Made by a program: the position numbers and the translations under genes. A DNA stretch of 64,000 nucleotides, from NCBI RefSeq assembly GCF_000715075.1, contig NC_134089.1, positions 64,896,697 to 64,960,696 on the forward strand. Direction: 5' to 3'. Origin of the DNA: Nicotiana tabacum. Lineage: Eukaryota > Streptophyta > Magnoliopsida > Solanales > Solanaceae. Of this stretch, positions 25,507-35,654 are shown one piece after another (the stretch's first letter is position 1; each line of letters begins with the position of its first letter). The notes below the pieces were generated by a model. The model was not told where the DNA came from and did no database searches. It worked only from the letters and a program-made list of their open reading frames with translations.

Positions 25507-27064
25507 GTAAAAGACTTTGGTTGGGAATCGTAAGCTATCATATATTTTTTGAATTTTCTTCTTATCTCTCTTTTTTATTTCAATTTATTTTTCAGTTCAT
25601 CATTTTTTTTAGTAAAAATGCAGGAATGAATTTAGAGGAAACTTCCCCTTTGGGTTGATTATTGCTGCAAAGCTGTTTCTAGCTCTTGCTCATCTTTTCT
25701 ATTTGGTTGCACCTGCTTCCTGCACGGCTGTTTTGGATTGCACCTGTTTTAACTTTTCAAACAAAGAACAATTATTAGTTTGAAACAATGGTTGTTTTGT
25801 GCCCTTGATATTTTTGATCACTTGCTCTTTGCTCAACTCTTTTGGTTAGAACCTCTGCTGCTTGCTGGCTTTTTCTGAAGATTGATCTCTCTCCTAAAAC
25901 TGAGGAACTCAACCTTTCAAAATTTCTCATGACGGCTCACTCGTATGGGGCTTTGGCCTTTTTACTTTATTCTACCTCTAGAAGCCTTTGACTTCGGATT
26001 TCTTTTCATTTTATGTAACTTTGACTTCAGAGCATCGGCCATCATGGCCAGTCGGGATCGACTTGATGCATCCGCTGAGGCTGGGTACTTTTCTTTGGGA
26101 TTGGCTTTTATTAAGCAAAACCCTATAAAACCAATCTTGCCACATTTTCTTTATTTTAATTTTGGAATAGAGTTAGACCGAAAGGGATTCAAGGAAAAGT
26201 AAACAAAGGACAAGAAAATGAATTTAAGGAGAAGCGTCCCTTTCGGGGGGAAAGAAGGACTTATCTGTGGTGCATGCGGACTTCAATAGACATGACATGC
26301 TTCTTGGACTGGATACCCCATCTGCACAACTATCCAACTTCTCATAAACCCATTGCGACTTGTGTTTTTAAATCGAGAAACCTTGCCAGGACTCTTTCAA
26401 ATACCAATGGTGGTGAGGGGTTCCTTCTTTTCAATCAACGATGCCCTTTGAGGGTTTTCGCCAATCGACCTATCTCATTTCTCTTCTCGCCATCGCCATA
26501 TAGTGCTCTTTTGTGAGTTTTAACTAATAAGACTCTCTCATTTTCAGTTTCTCTACTCACCATCGACTTACGGTGCCCGTAGGGTTTTACCAATAAGCCT
26601 CTCTCATTTTATTTCTCTCAACTTGATTGTATCAGATCCAAACGGCTGCATTCTCCGATTTTGAAAACCTTTCACCGATTGATCGGAAGGACTTGAACAA
26701 GGTTTGGGTAAAAGAATTTTGATCGAATTATAACTTTAGAATTGTTCGGGCGGTATCGTCGCCGAATTATTATAACATCTGCCCCAGTTTCACTTTTGGG
26801 GAAAATTGGATTTTTGTTCTGGTGTGACTGAACCCCAGAAAGAGGTTGCCTACGTATCTTTTCAGAATCAAGTTGAACATAGTTCAGGGAAACATTTTGT
26901 TTTTGTTTTTTTTTCTTTTTTTTTACAAACGTCTTCAAATTTCAAAGAGGGTAATTAAAGGAGGGTAACCGGCTCAAAGGGTTAGCAAAGGATTGGAGTG
27001 TTTGGGGTAGCGAGAATGAAAGCATTTGTCATCCCCATCAGACAATTTTATTGTTGCAGAAGGA
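25507..27064 (-). other. Unique 3' untranslated region between pol and the tandem array (copy A)
   Basis: About 1.56 kb without tandem structure or credible coding frames; short plus-strand frames here have no family features. It begins after the last monomer (aaaagcgtaaaagactttgg) and ends at the inferred pol stop at 27065-27067. It contains the structured motif at 26828-26887, a minus-strand purine stretch opposite the T-rich tract at 26900-26925, and repeated ctctctcatttt-type stretches around 26470-26610. Copy B carries the same region at 50459-52015. Confidence 0.7.
26828..26887 (-). ncRNA. Structured RNA-like motif, 3' UTR version (copy A)
   Basis: Minus strand: outer stem ctgaac with gttcag, a conserved ttgat, a small hairpin tct-gaaa-aga with a GNRA-type loop, then tacgtaggcaa. 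ctatg before the hairpin can pair with cgtag after it. The same layout recurs at 34581-34646 and 37310-37373 with different stem sequences. The function is unknown and the RNA reading is inference from pairing. Confidence 0.5.
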
Positions 27065-27586
27065 TTAGACATAGTATCTTTTGACTGCATCTGCATTTAC
27101 AGCTGTTTCAGGATCATTTCCTTCAATGTCTCCCAGATATAATGCCCTTTTTGGCAACAATTTCCTGATAATGTATGGGCCTTTTCAGTTATGAGCAAAT
27201 TTTCCTTTTGCTTCCTGATGATGGGAGAGAATACGCCTTAAAACGAGTTTTCCCACTTCAAAGTTTCTAGGCCGCACTTTCTTGTTGTAGGCACGGGCCA
27301 TTCTTTGTTGATATAACTGCCCGTGGTAGACCGCGGCCATTCGCTTTTCATCGATCAGGGTTAACTGTTCCAAGTGGGTTTTGACCCACTCACTGTCTTC
27401 AATTTCAGCTTCAATAATGATCCGGAGAAAAGGGATTTCAACTTTCGCGGGTATTACGACTTCAGTGCCATAAACCAAAAGATACGGGGTTACTCCGACT
27501 GATGTGCGCACAATGGTGCGATACCCCAATAATGCAAAAGGCAACTTCTTATGCCACTGCCTGGAACTTTGAATCATCTTTCTCAA
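27065..27586 (-). pseudogene. Integrase C-terminal part (copy A)
   Basis: The minus-strand frame from about 27586 carries the integrase region after the catalytic core: LLGYRTIVRTSVGVTPYLLV, then the typical VIPAKVEIP and RPRNFEVGKLVLRR segments. A TGA at 27185-27187 stands where the family usually has a tryptophan before KGPY. The frame then stays open through KRALYLGDIEG to the natural-looking stop at 27065-27067. The frame is shifted relative to the upstream core. The TGA is shared with copy B, while the private stops seen in B here are absent from A. Confidence 0.8.
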
Positions 27587-27983
27587 AATCTTTTTGATGT
27601 TCTTGTTTGCTGCTTCGTTGGTTGGCTTTAGGCCGATAAGGAGTAGAGTTCCGATGCATTATCTTGAATTGTTCACATATCTCCCTCATCAAATGACTAT
27701 TCAAATTTGCAACATTGTCCGTAATAATAGTTGCAAGAATACCAAAACGGCATATGAGGTTGGAATGTACGAAATCTACTACAACTTTCTTGGTGACAGA
27801 CTTGAGAGTAATTGCTTTAACCCACTTTGTAAAGTAGTCGATATCGACCAATATGAATCTATGTCCATTTGACGCTTTCGGCTCAATCGGCCCAATGACG
27901 TCCATGCCCCAGGAAACAAATGGCCAAGGTGGCGACATAGGATGCTGTTCTGTAGGCGGTGCATGAATGAAGTCTCCGTGCAC
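27549..27983 (-). pseudogene. Integrase catalytic core (copy A), catalytic Glu lost
   Basis: The frame contains GMDVIGPI and ITDNVANLNS, holding the first two Asp of the DDE triad, and then MHRNSTPYRPKAN. Just after KAN the frame shifts by a short deletion: the rest of the open frame is out of register, while the expected continuation (NKNIKKI) appears in another frame. The stretch that would carry the catalytic Glu is gone. The break is identical in copy B (52499-52933). In a working element this domain would insert cDNA into the chromosome. Confidence 0.85.
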
Positions 27984-28493
27984 CTGACATTGATGACATT
28001 TTCAGACGAAGCTAAAGCAGTCTTTTTACATAGTCATCCAGTAATAGCCCGCTCGAAGGATTTTCTTTGCCAAAACATACCTGCACACTCCTATGTGTAC
28101 TTCATACATGATTCTTCCATCCTCCTCGTCATCAACACATCTTAACAAGTTGAGATCTGGAGTTCTTTTGTACAAGACAACACCACTCAAGAAGAAACCA
28201 CTTGTGTGTCGTCTAATGGTTCTCTTTTGATCTCCATTGGCTTGCTCGGGGTATTCTTTAGTTTTCAGAAATCTTTTGATGTCATGATACCATGGCTGAA
28301 TATTTGGTTCTACCTCAACCGTATTATAGTAACCGTGTCTTTCCCTGATTTGGATTTCTAAGAGATCAATGTAGGCATTGCCTGGGTATGGTAGCATCGA
28401 GGATAAAGTAGCAAGTGCATCAGCTAGTTCATTGTGACAACGAGGGATGTACCTGAACTCTATTGACTTGAATCGCTTGCTAAGATCTTCCAC
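27984..28493 (-). pseudogene. End of second RNase H and integrase zinc-finger region (copy A)
   Basis: The frame starts MEDLSKRFKSIEFRYIPRC and continues HNELADALATL, the C-terminal part of the archaeal-type RNase H. It then runs through a linker to the integrase N-terminus (DLNLLRCVD, YVLAKKILRAGYYW). Stops TAA at 28026-28028 and TGA at 28002-28004 interrupt the HHCC zinc finger, whose KCHQCQ cysteine pair lies just beyond. The segment between EVHIGVC and RYVLAKK is shorter than usual and appears to lack the second His. All these changes are shared with copy B. Confidence 0.8.
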
Positions 28494-28532
28494 ATGTTGC
28501 CGGTAGGGAATAAGTTTGACATCTCAAGTCTC

Positions 28533-29456
28533 TCATTCTCTTTGGGCTTGTCGGATAATCAGATCCGAATCTCCCATGATTAACAATTCTTCGACATCTT
28601 GGTCGATTGCCATGTTCATACCCATAATGCAGGCTTCATACTCGGCAGCATTGTTCGTGTAGAAAAACCAAAGCCGGGTTGTGGCTGGATAATGCTGACC
28701 GGTGGGTGAGATCAAGATTGCCCCAATTCCAACACCTTTTGCGTTTACCTCTCCATCAAAGAACATTTTCCAATCATTAGTATCTTTGGATATAGTGTCA
28801 ACTGAATTTACCTCTTCATTCGGGAAGTAGGTGCTCAAAGGTTGGTATTCATTGTCAACCGGGTTGTTTGCCAAATTATCCGCTAAAGCCTGGGCTTTCA
28901 TTGTTGTGCGAGTGACATAGACTATGTCAAACTCAGTGAGCAAGATTTGCCATTTTTCCAATCTTCCCGTGGGCATTGGTTTCTGGAATATGTACTTTAA
29001 AGGGTCCAACCTGGTGATGAGATAAGTGATGTGGGCCAACAAGTAATGCCTCAGCTTTTGAGCTACCCAGGTCAGAGCGCAACAAGTCCTTTCCAACAGA
29101 GTATATTTAGCCTTGTAGCTTGTGAACTTTTTGCTCAAATAGTAGATTGCTTGTTCTTTCCTCCTGATCACATCATGTTGCCCGAGGACATATCCAAAAG
29201 AATTCTCCAAGACTGTCAAATACAAGAACAGAGGCCTTCCCAATTCAGGTGGGACCAAGACTGGCGGGTTCGACAAGTATTCTTTGATTTTGTCAAAAGC
29301 TTCTTGGCACTTGTCTGTCCATTTGATTGCTGCATCTTTCTTTAACAACTTGAAAATGGGTTCACATGTAGACGTCAAGTGAGTAATGAATCGGCAGATG
29401 TAGTTCAATCTTCCCAACAAGCTCATAACATCTTTCTTGGTTCTTGGAGGAGGCAA
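28533..29456 (-). pseudogene. RNase H plus second archaeal-type RNase H (copy A)
   Basis: A 307-codon open frame. The first part is the end of RT and its attached RNase H (MSLLGRLNYICRFI, EAFDKIKEYLSNPPVLVPP, YYLSKKFTSYKAKYTLLERT). From about residue 230 a second RNase H follows, with FDGEVNAKGVGIGAIL and NNAAEYEACIMGMNMA, ending at LIMGDSDLI. Two RNase H domains in this order mark the Tat lineage. The frame ends at TGA 28533-28535, where a Trp codon is expected; copy B has the same stop. This is the longest uninterrupted pol piece of copy A. Confidence 0.88.
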
Positions 29457-29459
29457 ATC

Positions 29460-29774
29460 TCAAATGGACTTTATCTTTGTTGGGTCCAGCTCGATGCCCC
29501 TCTGCCTAACTATGAATCCCAAAAGTTTGCCAGATGGAACCCCAAATGCACATTTGGATGGGTTTAGCTTCAGATCATATTTACGCAGCCGCTCAAAGAA
29601 TTTTCTCAAATCCCGAACATGGTCATCCTGGGTCCTGGACTTGATGATCACGTCATCCACATACACCTCTATCTCTTGGTGCATCATGTCATGAAAAATG
29701 GCAGTCATGGCTCTCATGTAAGTTGCCCCGGCATTTTTCAGATCAAAAGGCATGACTCTATAATAGTATATGCC
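29460..29774 (-). pseudogene. Reverse transcriptase, second half with YVDD (copy A)
   Basis: It begins in frame at MPFDLKNAGATYMRAM and contains EVYVDDVIIKS, the catalytic YxDD box of RT, then KLNPSKCAFGVPSGKLLGFIV. It is bounded upstream by a stop at 29775-29777 (TAA; TGA in copy B), where a Trp is expected, and downstream by TGA at 29460-29462. The short frame length comes from these stops; the domain itself is complete across the three frames. Confidence 0.88.
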
Positions 29775-30500
29775 TTAGGGTGTGGTAAAAGCTGTCTTTT
29801 CTGCATCCTCTTCATCCATCAACACCTGGTGATATCCTACGTAACAATCCACGACGGAGTGTATCTCATGTTTGGCGCAGTTATCAACAAGGATGTGGAT
29901 GTTTGGTAAAGGGAAATTATCCTTAGGACTTGCTTTGTTCAGATCTCTGTAATCCACACACACTCGAATTTCCCCGTCCTTCTTTGGCACTGGAACTACA
30001 TTAGCTAACCATGTGGTGTATCGAACCACTCGGATCACTCCCGCTTTCAACTGTTTTTTGACTTCTTCTTTAATCTTATCACTGATATCGGTTTTAAACT
30101 TTCTTTGCTTTTGCTGGACAGGGTGACAATCGGGGTAAGTTGGCAACTTATGAACTACCAAATCAACACTTAGTCCTGGCATGTCATTGTATGACCAAGA
30201 AAACACATCTTTGAACTCAAACAAAAGTTGGATCAATGCGTCCCGGGTTTCCTCATCTATGTGCATGCTTATCTTGGTTTCCCTGACTTTTTTAGAACTA
30301 CCCAAATTAATTGGCTCAGTATCATTTAAGTTCGGCTTAGGTTTATTCTCAAATTGCTCCAATTCTCGATTTATTTTCCTAAAAGCCTCTTCTTAATCAT
30401 ATTCTAGTTCTTGGTTCATTATTTCACAGTTAGACAGCGTGTTTGGATCTGGGCATGAAGTCCGCAAGCATGTCACGTTATTTAAATCCTCCTTATTAGA
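29775..30500 (-). pseudogene. Reverse transcriptase, first half (copy A)
   Basis: The frame contains FSWSYNDMPGLSVDLVVHKL, then TTWLANVVPVPKKDGEIRVC and VDYRDLNKASPKDNFPLP, the fingers and first palm motifs of Ty3/gypsy RT. Residues before MEQFENKPKP are cut in copy A by a private TAA near 30394. Copy B stays open further upstream to the proposed intron acceptor. The downstream end is the shared stop at the TTP-W position. Confidence 0.87.
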
Positions 30501-30501
30501 A

Positions 30502-30654
30502 CTGAAAAGAAGAAAAAATAAGAAAAAGTAACAAAATCAGAAAGAATAGAGATATGAACGATGAAATATTGATTTCATTTCATTGAATTTGAAGATAATA
30601 GGGTTTACATTTGAAATTATAGATAGAAAACTAAAGAAAACATCCGAGTTACAC
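30502..30654 (-). other. Probable intron between protease and RT regions (copy A)
   Basis: On the minus strand, a long T-rich tract (ttttttcttcttttcag) ends in AG at 30503-30502. It is directly followed by the frame that leads into RT. A GT within agggtgtaac at 30651-30654 is a possible donor. Stops in all frames fill the interval. Splicing between pro and RT is known in Ogre elements. The donor is a guess; the acceptor is better supported. Confidence 0.45.
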
Positions 30655-31117
30655 CCTGGAATAACTCGTAATGTAGAGAAAGTGGCAGTACTGGTCTACC
30701 GGGACTCCCGCCTTATTGGGAATGGAGTAGCCTTCCAATTTTGCAGTCTGGCACTGGGTCCCATGTATAGCACCTCAAAGGTGCTTAAGCCTTCCCCTGG
30801 CTGGACCATGTGGGTTTCATACAACATCTGCCTCATAACCCCACAGATTTCTTCAATTTCTTCGGTCGTGAAGGCCTCATCTTCCTCTTCCTCATTGTAT
30901 TTAGGCTTGACAAATGTTTTAGAAAGATGCAAGGCAAGACCCAACCATCGTTCTTTCTTTCATCTGCCCATTTTCTATCAGCTGAGGTAGGTTGGAAACC
31001 TACCCCAAAGAGCTTCTCACTAGCAATCAGGGTGATAGGTTCAGCGATTCCTTGCAATGATTTCCCGAGCCCTTTCCCAGGTTTGTAGCCATGTCTGATC
31101 ATTTCTTTGGGAACCAT
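30655..31117 (-). pseudogene. G-patch domain and acidic linker after protease (copy A)
   Basis: MVPKEMIRHGYKPGKGLGKS at 31117 downward, followed by LQGIAEPI, fits a G-patch (glycine-rich RNA/helicase contact motif). This motif is known next to the protease in several retroelements. A frameshift near 30920 separates it from the acidic stretch KPKYNEEEEDEAFTTEEIEE in the next frame, which continues to VLYMGPSARLQNW. Copy B has the same frameshift. The role in the element is unknown. Confidence 0.7.
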
Positions 31118-31306
31118 AATTGATGCATTTGAAAGGAAGGGTTGAGGTCAAGGGTTTCTTTCTTTGCATTGGTTCGCGACCACAATCTCGAAAGCCTGAT
31201 AGACTACATGTTCACTTCCTTCTTTATCTTCAACACAAGGGACTGATGAGTCCCGATAAATCGATTGCTCATCTTCCTCGTGAACTACAATCTCCTGATC
31301 TTCATG

Positions 31307-31800
31307 TTAGAATTTCACCATATGGTGGAGAGTAGAAGGTACAACCCCTGTTGCATGAATCCACGGCCTTCCCAAGAGGAAATTATGGGAAGTATCCATG
31401 TCCAAAAACTGGAAGGTCACTTCGAAGTCCACCGGGCCAATAGTCAGAAACAGATCAATCTTGCCTATTATATCTCTCTTTATGCTATCAAAAGCACGCA
31501 CACAGACGTTGTTGGGTCTGATTCTCTTAGTACCAATTTCTATACATTGCAGAGTTGAGAGGCATGACCCATTTCACATAATACCCTTCGCATTTAACTG
31601 TCAGGTGAAGGGCTTTGTTGTGTGCGGCCCCTTCCGGGGGCAAATCATTCTTGCTGAAAGAGTTTTGATTGATCACAAAAATCTTTCTGCCATCCTCTCC
31701 AACTGTTCTACAGTGGTTTCAATGGGTACATATGCTTCGTTGAGAGTTTTGATCAACACTTTTTGATGTTCAGTTAAATTCATTAGCAAAGACAGTAGGG
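31307..31800 (-). pseudogene. Aspartic protease region with the active-site segment missing (copy A)
   Basis: The upstream part reads LNEAYVPIETTVEQLERMAE, then after a frameshift NDLPPEGAAHNKALHLTV and CEGYYVKWVM. The downstream part reads KRIRPNNVCVRAFDSIKRD and continues to HNFLLGRPWIHATGVVPST, the usual end of a retroelement protease. Between VKWVM and the TLQ segment, where the catalytic D-S/T/G-G should lie, I find no such residues and the frame changes. A short deletion removed the active site. The same structure is in copy B. A stop after HHMVKF (near 31307) is private to A. Confidence 0.72.
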
Positions 31801-31804
31801 AAAC

Positions 31805-32280
31805 TTGGGCAGGAGACTTTCAGAGCTGGTCGATCATCTCGTAGTCTGCCATTTTCATTTTCTAGAAGAATGCTTCCACTTCTTCAGCACTCAGTGGCTT
31901 CTTAGGCGGGAAATGCTTCTTTGTGACATTATTTACTTCCTCCAAATAAAGGTACTTCTCGGTCGGGTTATATTTCTTAACTTCTCCCGGGATTTCTTTG
32001 CCTTTGTAAGTTACTACCACTTTGTTATAGTTCCATGGAACGGCAATGGGATCTGTCATGGGCCTTTGCGGCGCGCGACCAATAACCACGGGCTCACTCA
32101 GCCTTGGTGGAATTATTGGCCCCCACACCACGTAGGTCCCCTTGGGCACATACATTTTAGTTCCCTTATTTAGATCAAATCTTCTAGGAGGACTCAATGA
32201 CATCTGCTCCTTCTTGTAGCTTCGAGGAACATAGAGAACGACATCTTTGGAGGGTGTTGCCTCAGTTTCAATTTCCACTT
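31805..32280 (-). pseudogene. Gag C-terminal / gag-protease linker (copy A)
   Basis: An open frame of 138 codons, rich in Lys and Pro (VVLYVPRSYKKEQMSLSPP, PPRLSEPVVIGRAPQRP, YKGKEIPGEVKKY), ending at a stop after SAEEVEAFF. It lies between the zinc-knuckle part of gag and the protease and is conserved in copy B. There is no catalytic motif. By position it is the gag-pro linker of the polyprotein. Confidence 0.6.
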
Positions 32281-32286
32281 TCTTTT

Positions 32287-32978
32287 CTATATTCTGGGGG
32301 TAGATTTGCTCTTCTTCTCCCCCTTATCTTGTTTTATGACAGCCCTTGGCTTCTTTTCCACATCGGCTATTGCAATGATGGCTTTTAGAGCTAGGTCAAA
32401 CTCTTTGTCTTCATAGATCATTCCAATAACTGGTCTATTGTTGTGGGCCGGTAATGGATTGTTAGTTATATTAGGAACATTTTTGTCCTTTAGCGCTATT
32501 CTCTTTTGTTCTATAAGATTTTCCACAGCCCTTTTCAGGGTCCAACAGTCGCCTATATCATGCCCTTCTGCCCCTAAATGGTAGGCACATCGAGTACCAG
32601 CTCTGTAAGCGGGCGACATTGGGTTCTTCCTAGTTTGGGGTACAGGCTGCAACAAACCCATCTGAATAAGTTTGGGAAAAGGTTGGAGTAAGACTCACTG
32701 ATGGGTAAGAATTTTGGTCTCTTGGGTGGTTCACGAGCATGGAAGTTGTTTTGTGGAGGCCGAGGATTGTAGTGAGCTTGGTAAGGAGGTTGATTTCTGG
32801 AAAATGGAGCTCTGTTATGATTAAATTGTTGTTGTGGCCTGACGTAGGGTTCGGCATTCATCATTATGTATGGCTGTGGAGCATAAGCCACATCTTGGTG
32901 GAGATAGTAATGTTGTGGGGTTCTTTTAGAGAAAAGAGATCTGGGTGAATAGTGTTTTCTTGCACTTGAAGTTGTCAT
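32287..32978 (-). pseudogene. Gag nucleocapsid part with a variant zinc knuckle (copy A)
   Basis: The upstream frame has a Tyr/Pro/Gln-rich stretch (YIMMNAEPYVRPQQQFNHNR). In the next frame lies RCAYHLGAEGHDIGDCW, a C-x2-H-x5-H-x4-C version of the CCHC knuckle, followed by TLKRAVENLIEQKRI. One base is missing in A near 32681 (gtttgggaaaagg against gtttggggaaaagg in copy B), which splits the frame; copy B reads through. The domain would bind element RNA. Confidence 0.78.
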
Positions 32979-33059
32979 TGTTGTTTCTTCCTTCTTCTTT
33001 CGATTTGCTACTCCTCCAGACCCGCCTTGGATTTCTTGGGAGGTAGCCCTTATAGTAGA

Positions 33060-33593
33060 CTAACTCAAGATTCGCCCTGTTTTCAACCCATTTTCAACCA
33101 TTTCACCGATTTTGATGGCTTTAGCAAACGGCTTACCCATCGCAGACATCATGTTTTGATAATAATCAGCCTCTTGGGCTTGAAGAAAGACCGTGACCAT
33201 TTCAATTTCATCCATTTGAGGCTTTACCCTGGAGGCTTGCTCACGCCATTTGACCACATACTCTCGAAAGATTTCACAGGAATTCATCTTTAGATTTGTT
33301 AATGAGTTATTGTCAGGGGAAATGTCGATGTTGTACTGAAACTGCCTGACAAAGTCCCAAGCCAAGTCATCCCAGTTATGCCAACGGGATATATCTTGGT
33401 CCATATACCATTCAAAAGCAATGCCGACCAAACTCTCTCCAAAGTCGGCCATGAGGAGCTCTTCTTTTCCACCTGCTCCCCACAACTGGTTGCAATACCT
33501 TTTAAGGTGGGCTATAGGATCCCCATGCCCGTCATATTTCTCAAACTTCGGAGTTTTGAATCCCAATAGATGCACATGTGGGAACATGCACAA
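33060..33593 (-). pseudogene. Gag capsid domain (copy A)
   Basis: 177 codons with the retrotransposon gag signature: GFKTPKFEKYDGHGDPIAHL, GESLVGIAFEWYMDQD, WDDLAWDFVRQFQYNID and FREYVVKWREQASRVKP. It is bounded upstream by TAG at 33615-33617 and downstream by TAG at 33060-33062, both shared with copy B. In working elements this region builds the particle shell. Confidence 0.87.
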
Positions 33594-33617
33594 GTCGGCA
33601 TAAGATACGCCTTTCTA

Positions 33618-34103
33618 CCCACTTAAACCCTGTATATGTTTGAGACTCTGCTCCATGCTTCTCATCTTTCTGGAAATCTCTTCTTGTTTAGGGGTTTTTT
33701 TGGTTTTCTCCTGCTCTGCGGTAAACTCGTACTGGGGCGGCTATGGGTAAGCAATGGTAGTAAACTGAGTAGGTTCTGGTGGGAAGGATGGTGTTTCAAA
33801 GCTGAAGGATGATGGGTCAAAGCTAGGCCTGGGAAGTATAGGTTGTGTTCTAGCTGAGCAAGGTGGCGCAGTGAATATATTTGAGGCCGCACCTGACATT
33901 AACACCTGGGGGCGAGCCTCAGAAGGTGTTCCAACAAAGTGGGCTGAGATGGTAGGATATCCTAGTGGGGTATTGGGGTGACTGATCGAGACATTAGAGG
34001 TCCCACTTGCCCTAGGAAAAAGCTTAGGGAACCCAGGGATCACACTTGGTGGTTCTCTTCCATTGGCCCAGGCGTCCCACATTTCCATTACACGGAGACG
34101 CAT
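33618..34103 (-). pseudogene. Gag N-terminal region (copy A)
   Basis: A frame from MRLRVMEMWDAWANGREPPS into a Pro/Ser/Thr-rich stretch with no clear fold, stopped by TAG at 33741-33743. The same frame then continues (SRKM...) to the stop just before the capsid part. Its position and low-complexity composition match the N-terminus of gag in this group. Whether the true start lies further upstream cannot be decided. Confidence 0.62.
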
Positions 34104-34868
34104 AATTCTGTTTTCTTAGGCAGCTACCGATTTTGAAGTTTAGATGCCCGAGATCGGGCTATCATCCGCAATAGGAATTGTTGGCAGAGGAATTTTCGAT
34201 GACATTTCAAAGCTTCCTTTCGATCTCGTGAAGTATGAATGTGAAGCCAGACTACCACAAAATCAACCACCTTACTATAGAACCTGGACTTAACAGTAGA
34301 CAACAAACCGGTCAGTTTGAAGCAATTAACATATAGGTAATCGCACATTGGGGGCGTGATGCACCTATACAATTAAATGTGTTTCTATATGCTTCACAAC
34401 GGCTACATGTTTTATCTCGGCTTTTGCCTACTTTCCAATTTTCTTTTCTCCCCACTTTGGCTCTTTAATGCTTCCTTTCATTCCTATTTTCCTCTCTTTT
34501 ATTTCCTCTCTTTTCTTGCTCTTCTCACTTTTCTTTTGGTTTTCTTTGGCTTTCTTTTATTTGAGTTATTTACGAAAACATGACCGGATCCGATGAGGAT
34601 TGCCTACGTATCACGACACCGCGTGAATCAGATCATCATGTAGTTCAAGAAGTAAATGCGAAAAATAAAGGAACAATTTTGTGGTTTTTTTTTCAAATGT
34701 TCATTAATATAACCTCTACTTTACTGAATTACAAAAGACTCGAAACATACTTTTTCTAGGACTTTAAAACTTCAAACAGACTCAAGACATAATTTTTCAA
34801 GGAATTTAAAACCTCAAACAGACTCAAAACATGCTTTAAAAATACCGACTCGAAAAAAGAAAATACAA
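34104..34868 (-). other. Spacer between ORF1 and gag (copy A)
   Basis: About 765 bp with no credible coding frame. It holds a pyrimidine-rich plus-strand stretch (34434-34560, purine-rich in the element's sense) and the structured motif at 34581-34646. Untranslated spacers between ORF1 and gag are usual in Ogre elements. Confidence 0.6.
34581..34646 (-). ncRNA. Structured RNA-like motif, ORF1-gag spacer version (copy A)
   Basis: Minus strand: gaactac, then ctgat, a hairpin tcacg-cggtgt-cgtga, then tacgtaggcaa. gatga before the hairpin can pair with tcatc after it (34633-34637 with 34592-34596). The core is the same as in the motifs at 26828 and 37310, while the hairpin arms differ in sequence but stay complementary. 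The outer pair found in the other two versions is not obvious here. Confidence 0.5.
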
Positions 34869-35654
34869 TCAAGAAAACATCAGTGCCTCCAACCCTGTCC
34901 TAGGAACACCAATTGGTCTTGCAGCAGGCCTACGTGCCATGTCATCTTGGAGCTGATAGTGATCCTCCATTATATAGAGGACAAAAATCATTACAGTGGC
35001 GAAGAACATGGATCTGGTCATGTCCTCACATGCACTGCATTTCATTATGATGAAGTCAACAATCCTTCTGATCCTTTCTCTTATGATGCCCTTTTCTCGC
35101 AACAAATGCCCAATCTGTTGGGATCTAGCCTCTAAGATCTGGGTGGCAGTGTGAGTTTGCTCTTGCAAGTGTTGTAGGTCCCCTTCCATCCGTGTCATCA
35201 AGGCGTAACAATGTTCTCTCTCAGCTTTAAAATTCTTGGCTTGTTTAGCCATTTTACTCTCGAGGTTGGTAATCTCCTTTTCCTAACCTGTGACACCTCT
35301 TTCATATCTTTCTTTCATCTGTTGAATGAAAGTTGCACGCCCCTCTACATTTTTAGCCAACTTTGTTCGTACTTTTGCTAGCTCAGACTCAGCTTTTTGC
35401 AGGTCATCTTCATAGTCACGCACCTTTTGGGTAAGGTTGTAAATGAGCCTTTCATCTTTCCTGCTTCTACCCGAATTCTCGGCTGCTATTCTCAGATGTC
35501 GAACCTGGGCTCTGAGAGCTTCATTTTCTTGAATTAACCTTTTCCTCTCACCCTCGGCCTCTTGTGCCTGTAAATCATTGTTAAAGGTGACATTTCTCAA
35601 CTCTTCTCGCAAAGCGTGAATGTTGGCTTGATATTTCTTTTCCTTTTCCCCCAC
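34869..35654 (-). pseudogene. ORF1 coiled-coil region (copy A)
   Basis: Two frames with strong heptad-like composition: KYQANIHALREELRNVTFNN through ENEALRAQVRHLRIAAEN to EDDLQKAESELAKVRTKL, then AKQAKNFKAEREHCYALMTR through LQEQTHTATQILEARSQQIG to REKGIIRERIRRIVDFIIMK. They are parted by TAG at 35283-35285, which copy B shares. High Glu/Lys/Arg/Gln and regular Leu suggest a coiled coil. It follows the globular part of ORF1 with a one-base frame change that B also has. Confidence 0.68.

Noticed and set aside
25945..26516. Plus-strand frames of 80-100 codons in the 3' UTR (also 50896-51533)
   Set aside because: They are kept between copies only as far as the DNA is similar. There is no recognisable domain, and they lie antisense to the element's 3' UTR.
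27594..31766. Plus-strand open frames opposite pol and gag
   Set aside because: They are antisense shadows of the minus-strand coding frames, with no domain features. The same holds for 52544-56716.
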